Of a stretch of DNA of 64,000 bases, positions 46,499 through 56,128 are shown in pieces. Source of the stretch: Rickettsiales bacterium (GTDB lineage: Bacteria; Pseudomonadota; Alphaproteobacteria; Rickettsiales; SXRF01). Each line of letters opens with the position of its first letter. Position 1 is the stretch's first letter. The DNA lies in contig JAJTHB010000005.1 in the NCBI GenBank assembly GCA_021299465.1, positions 237,044 through 301,043 on the forward strand, given 5' to 3'. The notes beneath the pieces were generated by a model that did no database searches, had not been told where the DNA came from, and saw nothing but the letters and a program-made list of their open reading frames with translations. The translations under genes were made by a program, and so were the position numbers.

Positions 46499-47533
46499 AT
46501 GCCTCCTGTCAAGATTGGTTCGATGGTGATTGATGATCCGGTTTGGCTCGCGCCAATGACCGGCGTCTCCGACCTGCCTTTTCGCAGGCTGGTTAAAAGT
46601 TTTGGCGCGGGCATGGTGGTATCGGAAATGATCGCCTCGCGCGCAATGATCCTCGAGACGAAAAACACACTGCGCATGGCCGCATTCTCGCCAGATGAAT
46701 TCCCTTTTGCCATACAGCTGGCTGGCTGCGATCCTGAGGTCATGGCCGATGCCGCCAAGCTGAATGAAGATCGCGGCGCGCATATCATCGACATTAATTT
46801 TGGCTGTCCGGTGAAAAAAGTAGTGGGTGGCATGGCTGGCTCTGCTCTCATGCGCGAAGTGCCGCTGGCCACTAAAATTCTGCAGGCAGTGGTGAAGGCG
46901 GTTAAAATCCCTGTAACACTAAAAATGCGCACCGGCTGGGATGATAGCAGCCGTAACGCGCCGCAGCTCGCTAAAATTGCTGAGGATGCCGGTATTAAGC
47001 TACTCACCGTTCATGGCCGCACGCGCTGCCAGATGTATAAAGGCCATGCCGATTGGAGTTTTGTGCGCAAGGTAAAAGAAGCCGTTTCGCTGCCGGTGAT
47101 TGTAAACGGCGATATTTGCAATTTTGACGATGTAGACCGCGCGCTTGCCGAATCCGGCGCAGATGGCGTAATGATTGGACGCGGCGCTTATGGCAGGCCA
47201 TGGTTTCCAGCGCAGGTTGCGCATTACTTAAAGACAGGTGAGCAGATTGCCCCGCCGCCACTCATAACGCAGCGCGGTATCGTCCTTAAACATTATGATG
47301 ATATGCTGGATCATTACGGTGTGCAGAATGGCATGATGGTCGCCAGAAAGCATATTGGCTGGTATTCCTCTGGCTTGTTTGATTCCTCTACCTACCGCCA
47401 ACATGTAAATACGCTGATGGATGCAGATCAGGTAAGGCAGGCGATTCGAACTTTTTATGATAGTGTTTTGGATAAACCCATCATCGTCGAAGCACCGCTG
47501 AGCGACGAAAGCGATGGCGCTCTTGCAGCCTAA
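46499..47533 (+). CDS. dusB: tRNA-dihydrouridine synthase (DusB/NifR3)
   Basis: This 344-residue flavoenzyme reduces uridines in the tRNA D loop. It has '[22 protein letters not shown]', '[37 protein letters not shown]' with the catalytic Cys, 'KMRTGWDD', '[17 protein letters not shown]', 'VIVNGDI' and '[11 protein letters not shown]'. AAGG 9 nt before ATG 46499 supports this start; a TTG 19 codons earlier is less likely. In alphaproteobacteria this gene (nifR3) precedes ntrB-ntrC-ntrY-ntrX; here ntrB is missing and ntrC is reduced to a 92-residue DNA-binding protein that overlaps the dusB end by 20 nt. Confidence 0.95.
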   Translation: MPPVKIGSMVIDDPVWLAPMTGVSDLPFRRLVKSFGAGMVVSEMIASRAMILETKNTLRMAAFSPDEFPFAIQLAGCDPEVMADAAKLNEDRGAHIIDINFGCPVKKVVGGMAGSALMREVPLATKILQAVVKAVKIPVTLKMRTGWDDSSRNAPQLAKIAEDAGIKLLTVHGRTRCQMYKGHADWSFVRKVKEAVSLPVIVNGDICNFDDVDRALAESGADGVMIGRGAYGRPWFPAQVAHYLKTGEQIAPPPLITQRGIVLKHYDDMLDHYGVQNGMMVARKHIGWYSSGLFDSSTYRQHVNTLMDADQVRQAIRTFYDSVLDKPIIVEAPLSDESDGALAA

Positions 47534-47792
47534 CCCCATGCCTGCCAGTGGATTGCAACATATTATCGAGGAACACCTAAAGAATTATTTTGCTGCTCAC
47601 AGCAATGGCCAATTACCTGCACCAGGACTTTACAATCGAATGCTACCGTTGTTGGAAAAACCACTGATAGAAGCAACCCTTAAGGCCTGTAACGGCAACC
47701 AGCTCAAAGCGTCAAAAATACTCGGCATTAATCGCAACACACTACGTAAGAAAATTACTGAGCTTGCGATCCCTAAGGGTAGCGAGCCATGA
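47514..47792 (+). CDS. Fis/NtrC-C-terminal-type DNA-binding protein
   Basis: The 92-residue protein aligns with the C-terminal part of alphaproteobacterial NtrC and with Fis. It has '[35 protein letters not shown]' followed by the HTH '[24 protein letters not shown]'. The receiver and AAA+ domains of NtrC and all of NtrB are absent. 'LYNRML...EKPLIE' and 'NRNTLRKKI' are the NtrC-like features; Fis of gamma-proteobacteria has 'GINRGTLRKKL' and is also linked to dusB. It probably binds DNA as a dimer. Two starts are possible, 47514 (overlapping dusB) and 47538. It overlaps ntrY by 4 nt (ATGA). Confidence 0.88.
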   Translation: MALLQPNPMPASGLQHIIEEHLKNYFAAHSNGQLPAPGLYNRMLPLLEKPLIEATLKACNGNQLKASKILGINRNTLRKKITELAIPKGSEP

Positions 47793-49966
47793 GGGGGGTT
47801 CGGTTTGGCTGGATCGGTAACAACATTATTCCACTGCTGATCTTAGCTGCATTTATTTCTGGCATCATCACCTACATCACCATCGCTGGCAGCAGCGAAC
47901 CGCTGCAAGTTAAGCCAAAAAGAGTCTGGGTGCTTTTAGCTGTAAACATTACATTGCTTACACTGCTGGTCGGGGCGATTAGTTTCCGCATTTATAAATT
48001 ATGGGCAGCATTAAAGGCTGAATCTGCCGGCTCAAAGCTGCAAAAGAAAGTGCTGATTGTTTTCAGTGTGGTGACTATTTTGCCCACTATCATAGTCTCT
48101 ATTTTCTCGGCGCTCTTTTTTAACCTTGGCATTCAAACATGGTTCAATGAGCGCGTTCAGACCGCTGTTAATGAATCGCTGGCTGTAGCCGAAGCCTATC
48201 TAGGTGAGCATAAAGAAAACATCCGTGCCGATGCCATTGCCATGGCAGGAGACTTAAGCCGGGTAGCAAGCCTTGCCATTCAGGATCCGGCAGAGTTCGA
48301 TCGAATTGTTGTAACACAATCAGCCCTTCGCGTACTGACCGAAAGTATTGTGATCCAGCGCAACCGGATCATTGCGCAGGGACGATTCAGTTTTGCATTG
48401 GCCTTCGAGCATATCCCTCAAGATGCACTTGAACGCGCCAAACGTGGAGAGGCTGTTTTAATGCCTGCTGCTGACGAGCCGGATAAAGTTCGTGCGCTGG
48501 TTCGCATCGAAGGGCTTGATGACGGTTATTTGCTGATTGGCCGCCTCGTTGATAGCAAGGTGATCATGCACATGCAGAACGCGCAGGGTGCAGTAAGTGA
48601 ATATGAGCAGCTTCAGGGGCAGCTCGATAAGCTGCAAACCACGTTTTCTATCGTTTTTATCTCGGTAGCCTTACTCTTACTATTTGCATCGATTGGTTAT
48701 GGTACGGTCTTTGCCGCGAGATTAACCAACCCTATCTCAAAACTTGCACTGGCTGCTGAGCGTGTGCGTAGCGGTGATTTTTCGGCGCGAGTGGAGGATG
48801 CGGAGCGCCGTGATGAATTTGGCATGCTGGCGCGCTCCTTCAATCGTATGACGGAACAGCTGGATGCGCAGCGCGGCGAATTAATTGAAGCCAACCGAAG
48901 GCTGGATGAAAGGCGACGTTTCTCGGAAGCCGTTTTATTCGGTGTCTCTGCTGGTGTTATTGCGCTTGATAAAGATAAAAACATCACCCTGTTCAACCGT
49001 TCGGCCAGTAATATCTTAGGATTTATCGATCTTTCAATTTCCACCGAAAATTCTATCGGCGAATTACTGCCCGGTATTCATGAAATGCTTGCCAAAGCCG
49101 AATTATCCCCGGGTGAAGTTACGGATGAAACCCTCACCCTGACTCATAAACAAAAAACCCTCTCACTCCATGCGCGCATTACGGCTGAAAAGAAAGATGA
49201 TGAAATTGAAGGCTTTATTGTAACCTTTGATGATATCACCATGCTACTGTCGGCGCAGCGTACGGCTGCCTGGGCGGATGTGGCTCGGCGTGTCGCTCAT
49301 GAGATTAAAAACCCGCTAACACCGATCCAGCTATCAGCTGAGCGTATCAAGAAAAAATATCTTAAATTCATCACCGAAGATCAGGAAAGTTTCATCCGCT
49401 ACACCGATACCATTGCCAAGCATGTGGGCGATATCGGCAAAATGGTTGAGGAATTTGTAGGATTTGCCCGCATGCCATCGGCTGTTTTTGCCAATGAAGA
49501 CGCAAGCAGCATCCTCAAAAAAGCCCTTTTTTCAGCCCAGGTTGCTAATACAGGAATTGAATTTCGCAGCTACCTGCCGAGCAAGGAAATTTCGTTATTG
49601 TGTGATGAACGCCAAATCACTCAAGTGCTCACCAATTTGCTTAAAAATGCCTGTGAATCGATAGAATCAAGGCTGGTAAGCCAGCCGAAGTCCTCCAAAG
49701 GCGTCATCATCACGCGCCTGGAAGATGATGGTGAACAAATACTAATAAGTATTACGGATAATGGCCTTGGATTTCCTGAAGGTGAGATCTCAAAAATGAT
49801 GGAGCCCTATGTTACGACACGCACCAAAGGTATGGGGCTGGGGCTATCTATTGTGAGGAAAATCATAGAGGAACACAAAGGGTTGATGAAAATTGAGAAT
49901 AATCCTGATGGTGGAGCAAAAGTAACTCTTTCTTTTCCAGGGCACTGTGATATAAATGCCGCATAG
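47789..49966 (+). CDS. ntrY: Sensor histidine kinase NtrY
   Basis: The 725-residue membrane kinase has three or four N-terminal helices, a periplasmic loop, a further helix near residues 285-310, HAMP ('[24 protein letters not shown]'), and a PAS domain ('[26 protein letters not shown]'). The H-box is '[28 protein letters not shown]' and the ATP domain has '[13 protein letters not shown]' (N-box), 'ITDNGLGFP' (G1) and '[20 protein letters not shown]' (G2). It should phosphorylate NtrX. NtrYX controls nitrogen, redox and envelope responses in alphaproteobacteria. It is coupled to the Fis-like gene upstream. Confidence 0.95.
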   Translation: MRGVRFGWIGNNIIPLLILAAFISGIITYITIAGSSEPLQVKPKRVWVLLAVNITLLTLLVGAISFRIYKLWAALKAESAGSKLQKKVLIVFSVVTILPTIIVSIFSALFFNLGIQTWFNERVQTAVNESLAVAEAYLGEHKENIRADAIAMAGDLSRVASLAIQDPAEFDRIVVTQSALRVLTESIVIQRNRIIAQGRFSFALAFEHIPQDALERAKRGEAVLMPAADEPDKVRALVRIEGLDDGYLLIGRLVDSKVIMHMQNAQGAVSEYEQLQGQLDKLQTTFSIVFISVALLLLFASIGYGTVFAARLTNPISKLALAAERVRSGDFSARVEDAERRDEFGMLARSFNRMTEQLDAQRGELIEANRRLDERRRFSEAVLFGVSAGVIALDKDKNITLFNRSASNILGFIDLSISTENSIGELLPGIHEMLAKAELSPGEVTDETLTLTHKQKTLSLHARITAEKKDDEIEGFIVTFDDITMLLSAQRTAAWADVARRVAHEIKNPLTPIQLSAERIKKKYLKFITEDQESFIRYTDTIAKHVGDIGKMVEEFVGFARMPSAVFANEDASSILKKALFSAQVANTGIEFRSYLPSKEISLLCDERQITQVLTNLLKNACESIESRLVSQPKSSKGVIITRLEDDGEQILISITDNGLGFPEGEISKMMEPYVTTRTKGMGLGLSIVRKIIEEHKGLMKIENNPDGGAKVTLSFPGHCDINAA

Positions 49967-50060
49967 ATAGAAGGCCGGATTTTGCTAATAGATTAGTTTT
50001 TTTATTAATCGCGCGCTGAATCCTTAATTCTTAACCCCGAATAACAATCCTTAGGAACCC

Positions 50061-51452
50061 ATGTCCATAGATATCCTGGTTGTAGACGACGAATCCGATA
50101 TTCGTGATCTCGTGTCTGATATTTTAAAAGATGCCAAATACAGCACCCGCACAGCAGCAAATAGCGACAGCGCTTTTAATGCCATAGCAGAGCGCGTGCC
50201 ATCCCTTCTTATTTTGGACATATGGCTGCAAGGTAGCGAATTGGATGGGCTTGGTGTTCTGGAAATGGTTCGCAAACGCTACCCGCATTTACCAGTCGTC
50301 ATGATTTCAGGACACGGCAACATCGAAACTGCCGTCACCGCGATCAAGATGGGGGCGTATGACTTCATTGAGAAGCCATTTAAAGAAGATCGCTTGTTAC
50401 TCGTTGTGGCAAGGGCATTGGAAAACGCCAGACTCAAAAATGAAAACCAGGAACTAAAAACGCGTGGCAAGCCTGAGATGGCACTAAATGGTGCTTCTGC
50501 AAGCATTCAGCAAATTCGCACCGCGATTGAAAAAATTGCGCCGACGGCCAGTCGCGTACTGATCACTGGCGGGCCAGGCACTGGCAAAGAAATGCTTGCT
50601 CGCCTCATTCATAGTAAATCAACCCGCGCAGCCGGTAATTTTGTTATCATGAACGCTGCAGGACTAACTCAGGATCGTGTCGAAGCGGAGCTGTTTGGTG
50701 TTGAAGATACCAATCCAACCGGTGGCGCTGAGAAGCTGGGCTTATTCGAACGCGCACATAATGGCACGCTGTTCATTGACGAGGTGGCCGATATGCCGCT
50801 GGAAACACAGGGCAAAGTATTGCGCGCCCTTCAGGAACAAAGCTTTGCAAGGCTGCGGGGCAATCGTCGTGTAGAAGTTGATGTTCGCGTGATTGCCGCA
50901 AGCAATCGCGATCTTGAACACGAAATCGCCGATGGCCGTTTTCGTGAGGAACTTTATTACCGTTTAAATGTAGTACCAATTCGGATGCCATCACTTAAAG
51001 ATCGCCGTGAGGATATTCCGGAGCTGTGCCGATATTTTCTGAAGCGTTCTGCTGAGATTGCCGGGCTTTCAGCGCGCGAGCTTTCTGAAGAAGCGATGGC
51101 GATGCTGCAGGCCTATCATTGGCCGGGGAATGTTCGCCAACTTCGCAACATGATGGAATGGCTGTTGATCATGACATCTGACAGCAAAGAGGCAATTGCA
51201 GCCAGTGAGCTTCCGCCTGAGATTCTAACCTCTAATCCGGTGTTGGCGCGTCCAGAGACCAATGCAGACATTATGTCGATGGCACTGCGCGAAGCGCGTG
51301 AGTTGTTTGAGAAGCAATATCTTGCTGCCCAAATTGAGCGCTTTGGCGGTAATATCTCTAAAACCTCGGCCTTTGTCGGCATGGAGCGCTCGGCGCTTCA
51401 CCGCAAGCTGAAAATGCTCGGCATCAACGAGAGCGATGAAAAAGTAGGCTAA
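50061..51452 (+). CDS. ntrX: Response regulator NtrX
   Basis: The 463-residue protein has a receiver domain ('DILVVDDESDIRDLVSDILKD', phosphoacceptor in 'LLILDIWLQGSELDG', 'VVMISGHGNIETAVTAIKMGAYDFIEKPF'). An AAA+ domain follows ('ITGGPGTGKEMLARLIH' Walker A, 'GTLFIDEVADMPLETQGKVL' Walker B) and then a C-terminal HTH ('KTSAFVGMERSALHRKLKMLGI'). In the AAA+ loop where sigma-54 activators have GAFTGA it reads 'GVEDTNPTGGAEKLG', so sigma-54 contact is unlikely, as in other alphaproteobacterial NtrX. It lies 94 nt after ntrY with no strong terminator between. Confidence 0.95.
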   Translation: MSIDILVVDDESDIRDLVSDILKDAKYSTRTAANSDSAFNAIAERVPSLLILDIWLQGSELDGLGVLEMVRKRYPHLPVVMISGHGNIETAVTAIKMGAYDFIEKPFKEDRLLLVVARALENARLKNENQELKTRGKPEMALNGASASIQQIRTAIEKIAPTASRVLITGGPGTGKEMLARLIHSKSTRAAGNFVIMNAAGLTQDRVEAELFGVEDTNPTGGAEKLGLFERAHNGTLFIDEVADMPLETQGKVLRALQEQSFARLRGNRRVEVDVRVIAASNRDLEHEIADGRFREELYYRLNVVPIRMPSLKDRREDIPELCRYFLKRSAEIAGLSARELSEEAMAMLQAYHWPGNVRQLRNMMEWLLIMTSDSKEAIAASELPPEILTSNPVLARPETNADIMSMALREARELFEKQYLAAQIERFGGNISKTSAFVGMERSALHRKLKMLGINESDEKVG

Positions 51453-51459
51453 AAGCCTA

Positions 51460-53181
51460 TCAGATATCCGCGAAGCAGTGTGTCTCTGCCTTGCCGCCCG
51501 GGTGGGTGAGCGCGCCTTTTTCAGCAGAGCCAACCAGCTGCGCGTATTTCCACAGCGCACCGGACTGGTAGTCCGTTTTCCTCGGCTTCCATGTTTTGCG
51601 GCGCTCAGCAAATTCCGCGTCGGTAACATTCACGCTGATGGTTCCTTTGGTGGCATCGATACTGATAATATCGCCATCTTTAAGCAGGCCAATCGCGCCG
51701 CCCACTGCCGCCTCTGGTCCCACATGGCCGATACAGAAGCCGCGCGTGCCGCCAGAAAAACGACCATCCGTAATGAGTGCCACTTTTTCGCCAGCGCCTT
51801 GGCCATAAAGCGCGGCGGTGGTGGAAAGCATTTCGCGCATACCGGGGCCACCTTTTGGACCCTCATAGCGAATTACCAACACATCGCCGTCGCTATAGTC
51901 GCGTTTTTCGACAGCAGCGAAGCATTCTTCCTCACTGTCAAAACAGCGCGCAGGGCCCTGATGATAAAGATTCTTCAGACCCGCGACCTTCACGATCGCC
52001 CCTTCAGGCGCGAGATTACCCTTCAGCACCACCACGCCGCCTTCTTTTCGAAGCGGCTTATTGTGAGGATAAAACACATCTTGGCCGGTTGGGAACACGA
52101 CATTCTCTAAATTTTCCGCTACCGTTTTTCCGGTTACTGTCAGGCAATCACCATTCAAGAAACCCCCGTCTAGCAGAGTTTTCATTACCACCTGAACACC
52201 GCCCGCCTGATACATTTCAAGCGCGGTATATTTTCCGCCAGGCATCAGGTCGGCAAGGTAAGGCGTGCGTTTAAAGATTTCGCCCACTGCATGCATATCA
52301 AAATCAATACCGACCTCATGCGCCATGGCGGGCAGATGAAGTGCCGCATTGGTTGAGCCGCCGGTTGCTGCCACAATGGCTGCAGCATTTTCAAAGGCTT
52401 TACGCGTGCATATATCGCGCGGGCGCAGCTTGTTTTTAATGAGCTCCATCACTGCGCGGCCGGATTCAAATGCATACTGGTCACGCGATTCATACGGCGC
52501 GGGCGCGCCTGCAGAGCCGGGCAGGGCAAGGCCAATCGCTTCGGAAACACAGGCCATGGTGTTAGCAGTAAACTGCCCGCCGCACGAACCACCGGATGGA
52601 CAAGCGACCTGTTCCAGCTCTTTCAGCTCCTCTTCGCTCATACCGCCTGCGGAATGTTTGCCGACACCTTCGAACACATCCACCACGGTTACGTTCTTGC
52701 CCTTATATTTACCGGGCAGGATGGTGCCGCCATACATAAACACGCTGGGCACATTCAGGCGCAGCATCGCCATCATCAGCCCGGGCAGAGATTTGTCGCA
52801 GCCCGCTAGCCCAACCAACGCATCATAACTATGGCCGCGCATGGTCAGCTCCACGGAATCGGTAATCACATCGCGCGAAACCAGCGAGGACTTCATACCC
52901 TGATGCCCCATCGCGATGCCGTCGGTGACGGTGATGGTGGTGAATTCGCGCGGCGTGCCGCCCATGCTCGCAACACCTTTTTTTACCACCTGCGCTTGAC
53001 GCGCTAGTGTGATGTTGCAGGGAGCGGCTTCGTTCCATGTTGTTGCCACGCCCACCAGTGGCGCGTGAATGCCGGCTTCAGTAATGCCCATGGCGTAAAG
53101 ATAAGAACGATGTGGCGCTCGCTCAGGCCCTTCAGTGACGTGGCGGGAGGGAAGGCGAGACTTACCGTAAGTCTTGGTCAT
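51460..53181 (-). CDS. ilvD: Dihydroxy-acid dehydratase
   Basis: IlvD dehydrates dihydroxy acids to 2-keto acids in valine, leucine and isoleucine synthesis. The 573-residue Fe-S enzyme has 'GVATTWNEAAPCNITLARQAQ' (cluster Cys), 'SDGIAMGHQGMKSSLVSRDVI'-type, 'GCDKSLPGLMMAMLRLNVPS' (cluster Cys), 'CPSGGSCGGQFTANTMACVSEAIGLALPGS', 'GGSTNAALHLPA' and near the C-terminus 'ITDGRFSGGTRGFCIGHVGPEA'. It is convergent with ntrX. No other ilv gene is nearby; upstream, a heptamer hairpin separates it from popZ. Confidence 0.96.
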   Translation of the reverse strand: MTKTYGKSRLPSRHVTEGPERAPHRSYLYAMGITEAGIHAPLVGVATTWNEAAPCNITLARQAQVVKKGVASMGGTPREFTTITVTDGIAMGHQGMKSSLVSRDVITDSVELTMRGHSYDALVGLAGCDKSLPGLMMAMLRLNVPSVFMYGGTILPGKYKGKNVTVVDVFEGVGKHSAGGMSEEELKELEQVACPSGGSCGGQFTANTMACVSEAIGLALPGSAGAPAPYESRDQYAFESGRAVMELIKNKLRPRDICTRKAFENAAAIVAATGGSTNAALHLPAMAHEVGIDFDMHAVGEIFKRTPYLADLMPGGKYTALEMYQAGGVQVVMKTLLDGGFLNGDCLTVTGKTVAENLENVVFPTGQDVFYPHNKPLRKEGGVVVLKGNLAPEGAIVKVAGLKNLYHQGPARCFDSEEECFAAVEKRDYSDGDVLVIRYEGPKGGPGMREMLSTTAALYGQGAGEKVALITDGRFSGGTRGFCIGHVGPEAAVGGAIGLLKDGDIISIDATKGTISVNVTDAEFAERRKTWKPRKTDYQSGALWKYAQLVGSAEKGALTHPGGKAETHCFADI

Positions 53182-53190
53182 AAATTTACA

Positions 53191-53257
53191 AGCTGGTTAG
53201 CGTTTCTTCTAGCTGATCTTTTATATCAGCAATGAGTAACCAGCAACTAGCAACTAT
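53191..53257. repeat. Heptamer-arm hairpin element between popZ and ilvD
   Basis: The right arm (53227-53257) has 7-bp units (ACCAGCA, ACTAGCA, ACTATTT). The left arm (53191-53217) contains the inverted AGCTGGTTA and AGCTGAT segments. The loop is AT-rich. The element overlaps the popZ stop codon (minus strand). Confidence 0.55.
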
Positions 53258-53835
53258 TTGGTCAGTTTACGAATTTCAATCGTAACAATACGCTCAACGA
53301 TGCCAGGCAAGTTTTTATCCAGCCAGTCTTTCATCATCGGCTTTAGCATTTCCATGACCATGGATTCAACGGAAGCCCCGGAAATAAAAGTCGGCGAGGG
53401 GGTCGCCTGAAAATTTGGAATCGGCGGTTCAGCAGCTTCCTGAAGCTTTTTAAAAGCGCTGGAAGCTGCTACTGCAGCCTGATCAGAAAGAAGTGTAGTT
53501 GCAAGGCTAGCGGGTGGCGTTGCAGATGCAACAGGTTGGGAGACTGGTTTTTCCACGGCGATGGCCTCATCAATTTTGCTTAAAACGTCGTTATTGGTAA
53601 CGGGAGTTTCAGTAGGAATTTCGGCTTTAACTTCAGCTACAATATTGGCAGGAGCAGGCTCCTCAATAATATCAGTAAGTTCGAGCACATCTGATCCAAG
53701 GCTTGGCGTTTCTTCGCTTGCCGCTACGGTTGCAGCTGGTGCGCTCTCATCCTCGGAGATAATCTTCTTTATCGACTGGAGGATCTCCTCCATCGACGGC
53801 TCAGCAGCTCCAGTTGGTGTTTTGGCATCAGCCAT
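53254..53835 (-). CDS. popZ: PopZ/DUF2497 family pole-organising protein
   Basis: The 193-residue protein starts with the conserved 'EPSMEEILQSIKKIISEDE' helix and ends with 'VESMVMEMLKPMMKDWLDKNLPGIVERIVTIEIRKL', the two conserved ends of DUF2497. Between them lies an acidic, Pro/Ala-rich disordered region (about residues 35-145). In Caulobacter PopZ polymerises at the cell pole and tethers ParB and signalling proteins. Here polar function is inferred from the family. It follows tolC in the common alphaproteobacterial order pcm-tolC-popZ; valS, which often follows, is replaced by ilvD. Confidence 0.88.
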   Translation of the reverse strand: MADAKTPTGAAEPSMEEILQSIKKIISEDESAPAATVAASEETPSLGSDVLELTDIIEEPAPANIVAEVKAEIPTETPVTNNDVLSKIDEAIAVEKPVSQPVASATPPASLATTLLSDQAAVAASSAFKKLQEAAEPPIPNFQATPSPTFISGASVESMVMEMLKPMMKDWLDKNLPGIVERIVTIEIRKLTK

Positions 53836-53898
53836 ATTTTGCTCGTATTAGTAGTGTCTTTCACGGATCATACTATTGCTTGTATTAAAAAACTATTA

Positions 53899-55404
53899 TT
53901 ACAGTCCTAGCAACTGATATTTTACGCTGTCGTAATGTTCTTTAGGGTCGTAGTAGGAAACAGGCAGCGCTAGCGAGCGTGCTGTCAAATCGCCAGTAGC
54001 CGCAAGCAATCTATATGCCTGGATACGCTCATTACGCTCTGCGATCACAACATCAACGCGTGCCTGAAATGCTTCCTGCTCAGCATCCAGCACATCAAGG
54101 ATCGTACGAGTGCCATACTGGTTTTCTTGCCTGACACCATCCAGCGCAAGTTCAGCAGCGCTCAAAGCTTCCTTTGTAGAGAGAATGATAGCCTGAGCGG
54201 TTGAAAAATCTTGCCAGGCACTCGTGGCATTTTCGATGACAGCATTCCTGGTATCAAGTGCATCGAATTTGGCTTTATCGGCAAGATTACGCGCTTCCCT
54301 TAAACGCGACCACTCAGCGCCTGATTGATATAGTGGAATCGAAACATTGAGGGTCAGTGCATCGGTATCAACCTTACCTATTTGCTGCGTGTTGCCATTT
54401 TCAACACGTGACATCGAACCACGCACGCTGACTTCCGGCAAAATCGCGCCCGCGCGCGAATCTATATCGTATGACGCTGCTTTTTCTTCGAATGTCGCGG
54501 CGAGCAACGATGGATTTGTTTCCCCTGCCTTCTGGCGCACCACCTCAAGCGATTCGGGAATCATGGCCGGAAGTGGAGGCAAAACCAACTCAGCAGGAGG
54601 CTCACTGGCAATCACACGACGGTAGGTTGCGCGAGCAACCTCGAGGTCACCAAGCGCCTGACGCTCGTCAGCCTGTGCTTTAAGCAGCCTTGCCTGCGAC
54701 TGCGCAACATCGGTTTGAGTTAACTCCCCCACCTTAAAACGAGCCTGCGTTGCTTCAAATTGCTGCCTGAGAACATCAACATTATTTTGGCTCAACTTAA
54801 GAATGTTGTGACGCTCATACATGGCCGTGTAAGCAATCACCGCATCATAAAGCACCTGCTGTTCTGCTGCATGGAGGCGTGCACGCCCCGCCCTGACACG
54901 CTCACGCGATCCCTTAAAGTTCGCCCATGATTCGCCGCCGCTGAACACCGATTGCTCCGCAGTGATGCTTTTGCTGCTGGTATCCTGAAAGCTATCACCG
55001 CTATCACCCACTTCTCGTTTTTGGCGGCCGCGGCTATAACCAGCTTCCACATTCGGCCTGAACCCAGATATCGCCTGCGCAACTGATTCATCAAGGGCAG
55101 CGAGCGCTTCGCGTTCTGCCTTTAGTGAAGGATGGTGGAGGTAAGCGCTAATAAGCGCCTGCTCAAACGTCTGCACGTTTGGTTTACCATCGATTACCGG
55201 TTCATTAGGTTGCTTTGCTTCGGTTTTTTGATTTGATTCAACGGCAACAAAGGGAGCAACGCTGGATTCACTTTCACCAGTTGGTAATAATTTGGGTAGA
55301 TTAGGTGGGATATTACTAATGACAGCTGGCGGTGGCAGCGTTTCCTGAGCGAAAGCAGCAAACGAAAAAAACCAGATAAATAACAACAGCCAGCAACGGA
55401 TCAT
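53899..55404 (-). CDS. tolC: TolC-family outer-membrane efflux/secretion channel
   Basis: The 501-residue precursor has a signal peptide ('CWLLLFIWFFSFAAFAQ', cleavage near residue 20), a Pro-rich spacer and an OEP domain. Typical repeats are 'QALISAYLHHPSLKAEREALAALDESVAQAISGFRPNVEAGYSRG', 'LYDAVIAYTAMYER'-like helices, 'RFKVGELTQTDVAQSQARLLKAQADE' and 'RQENQYGTRTILDVLDAEQEAFQARVDVV' in the second half. It should form the trimeric channel for type I secretion or efflux pumps. The start ATG 55404 is fixed by the signal peptide. It follows pcm after 40 nt. Confidence 0.93.
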   Translation of the reverse strand: MIRCWLLLFIWFFSFAAFAQETLPPPAVISNIPPNLPKLLPTGESESSVAPFVAVESNQKTEAKQPNEPVIDGKPNVQTFEQALISAYLHHPSLKAEREALAALDESVAQAISGFRPNVEAGYSRGRQKREVGDSGDSFQDTSSKSITAEQSVFSGGESWANFKGSRERVRAGRARLHAAEQQVLYDAVIAYTAMYERHNILKLSQNNVDVLRQQFEATQARFKVGELTQTDVAQSQARLLKAQADERQALGDLEVARATYRRVIASEPPAELVLPPLPAMIPESLEVVRQKAGETNPSLLAATFEEKAASYDIDSRAGAILPEVSVRGSMSRVENGNTQQIGKVDTDALTLNVSIPLYQSGAEWSRLREARNLADKAKFDALDTRNAVIENATSAWQDFSTAQAIILSTKEALSAAELALDGVRQENQYGTRTILDVLDAEQEAFQARVDVVIAERNERIQAYRLLAATGDLTARSLALPVSYYDPKEHYDSVKYQLLGL

Positions 55405-55444
55405 GTAATAATGTATAATCGCAGCAGGCTGACGAGACAAGTAT

Positions 55445-56119
55445 TTAGAAAGAAAAACCAGCAGGTTTTGCAAATTCCGGCAGCAATGCAGAGCTGGCAT
55501 CAAATACTTCACGAAACTGAAGTCCGCCAGCTGCACGCGTAACCACCGTACCACGGCCAAGGCCAAGGCCGGAAGCAGGGCGACCTGCAACCTTAAAAAC
55601 AGCTGTCAATTTACCGTGAATGGAAAGCTGAGAGCCAAGTGATTCGGGGATCACTTCTACTGCACCCGTGATTATAATGACGTCATACGGCGCAGAAAGC
55701 GCGTAGCCATCTGCTAGAGATCGCACATGCTGAAAATCAACATTACCGAGATTAAGCTTACTTAAATTTTGTTTTGCAACTTCTAGCATTTGGCTATCAG
55801 TCTCGGTGGCCACCACATGATGGGCGATTTTAGCCGCCAGCGCTACGACATAGCCAGTAACTGCGCCGACTACTAAAACGCGGTTAGTTTCGCTGATACC
55901 AGAAAGCAGTAGCAGTTTAGCTGCAGTAAGCGGTTCCATCAGGAAGCGGCCTTGGCCGATAGGAAGCTCTTCATCGACATAAGCTACTCCCTTGAGTGGC
56001 GCTGGCACAAAATGCTCGCGCGGCACATCCACCATGGCCTGCAAAATGCGCGGGTCGGTGATTTCATTGGTATAAAGCTGGCCGAGCGCCATGTGTTTTG
56101 CTTGTGAAGATGATGTCAT
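55445..56119 (-). CDS. pcm: Protein-L-isoaspartate O-methyltransferase-like protein
   Basis: The 224-residue protein has the PIMT N-terminal pattern 'NEITDPRILQAMVDVPREHFVPAPLKGVAYVDEELPIGQGRFLMEPLTAAKLLLLSGI', then SAM motif I. That motif here reads 'VLVVGAVTGYVVALAA', with Ala-Val in place of the usual Gly-x-Gly, so cofactor binding may be altered. Motif 'VVATETDSQMLEVAKQNL' follows. The C-terminus 'GRGTVVTRAAGGLQFREVFDASSALLPEF' is the form seen upstream of tolC in alphaproteobacteria. It overlaps nothing and is 9 nt after ileS. Confidence 0.85.
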   Translation of the reverse strand: MTSSSQAKHMALGQLYTNEITDPRILQAMVDVPREHFVPAPLKGVAYVDEELPIGQGRFLMEPLTAAKLLLLSGISETNRVLVVGAVTGYVVALAAKIAHHVVATETDSQMLEVAKQNLSKLNLGNVDFQHVRSLADGYALSAPYDVIIITGAVEVIPESLGSQLSIHGKLTAVFKVAGRPASGLGLGRGTVVTRAAGGLQFREVFDASSALLPEFAKPAGFSF

Positions 56120-56128
56120 CGTGTCCTC

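Noticed and set aside
49975-50010. Terminator after ntrY
   Set aside because: The CTAAT/ATTAG stem is only about 5 bp and AT-rich; too weak to call.
50061-51452. Sigma-54-dependent activator
   Set aside because: The GAFTGA loop is absent; this is the usual NtrX state, so sigma-54 dependence is not claimed.
55405-55590. Longer N-terminus for TolC
   Set aside because: It would overlap pcm and place the signal peptide internally at residue 63.
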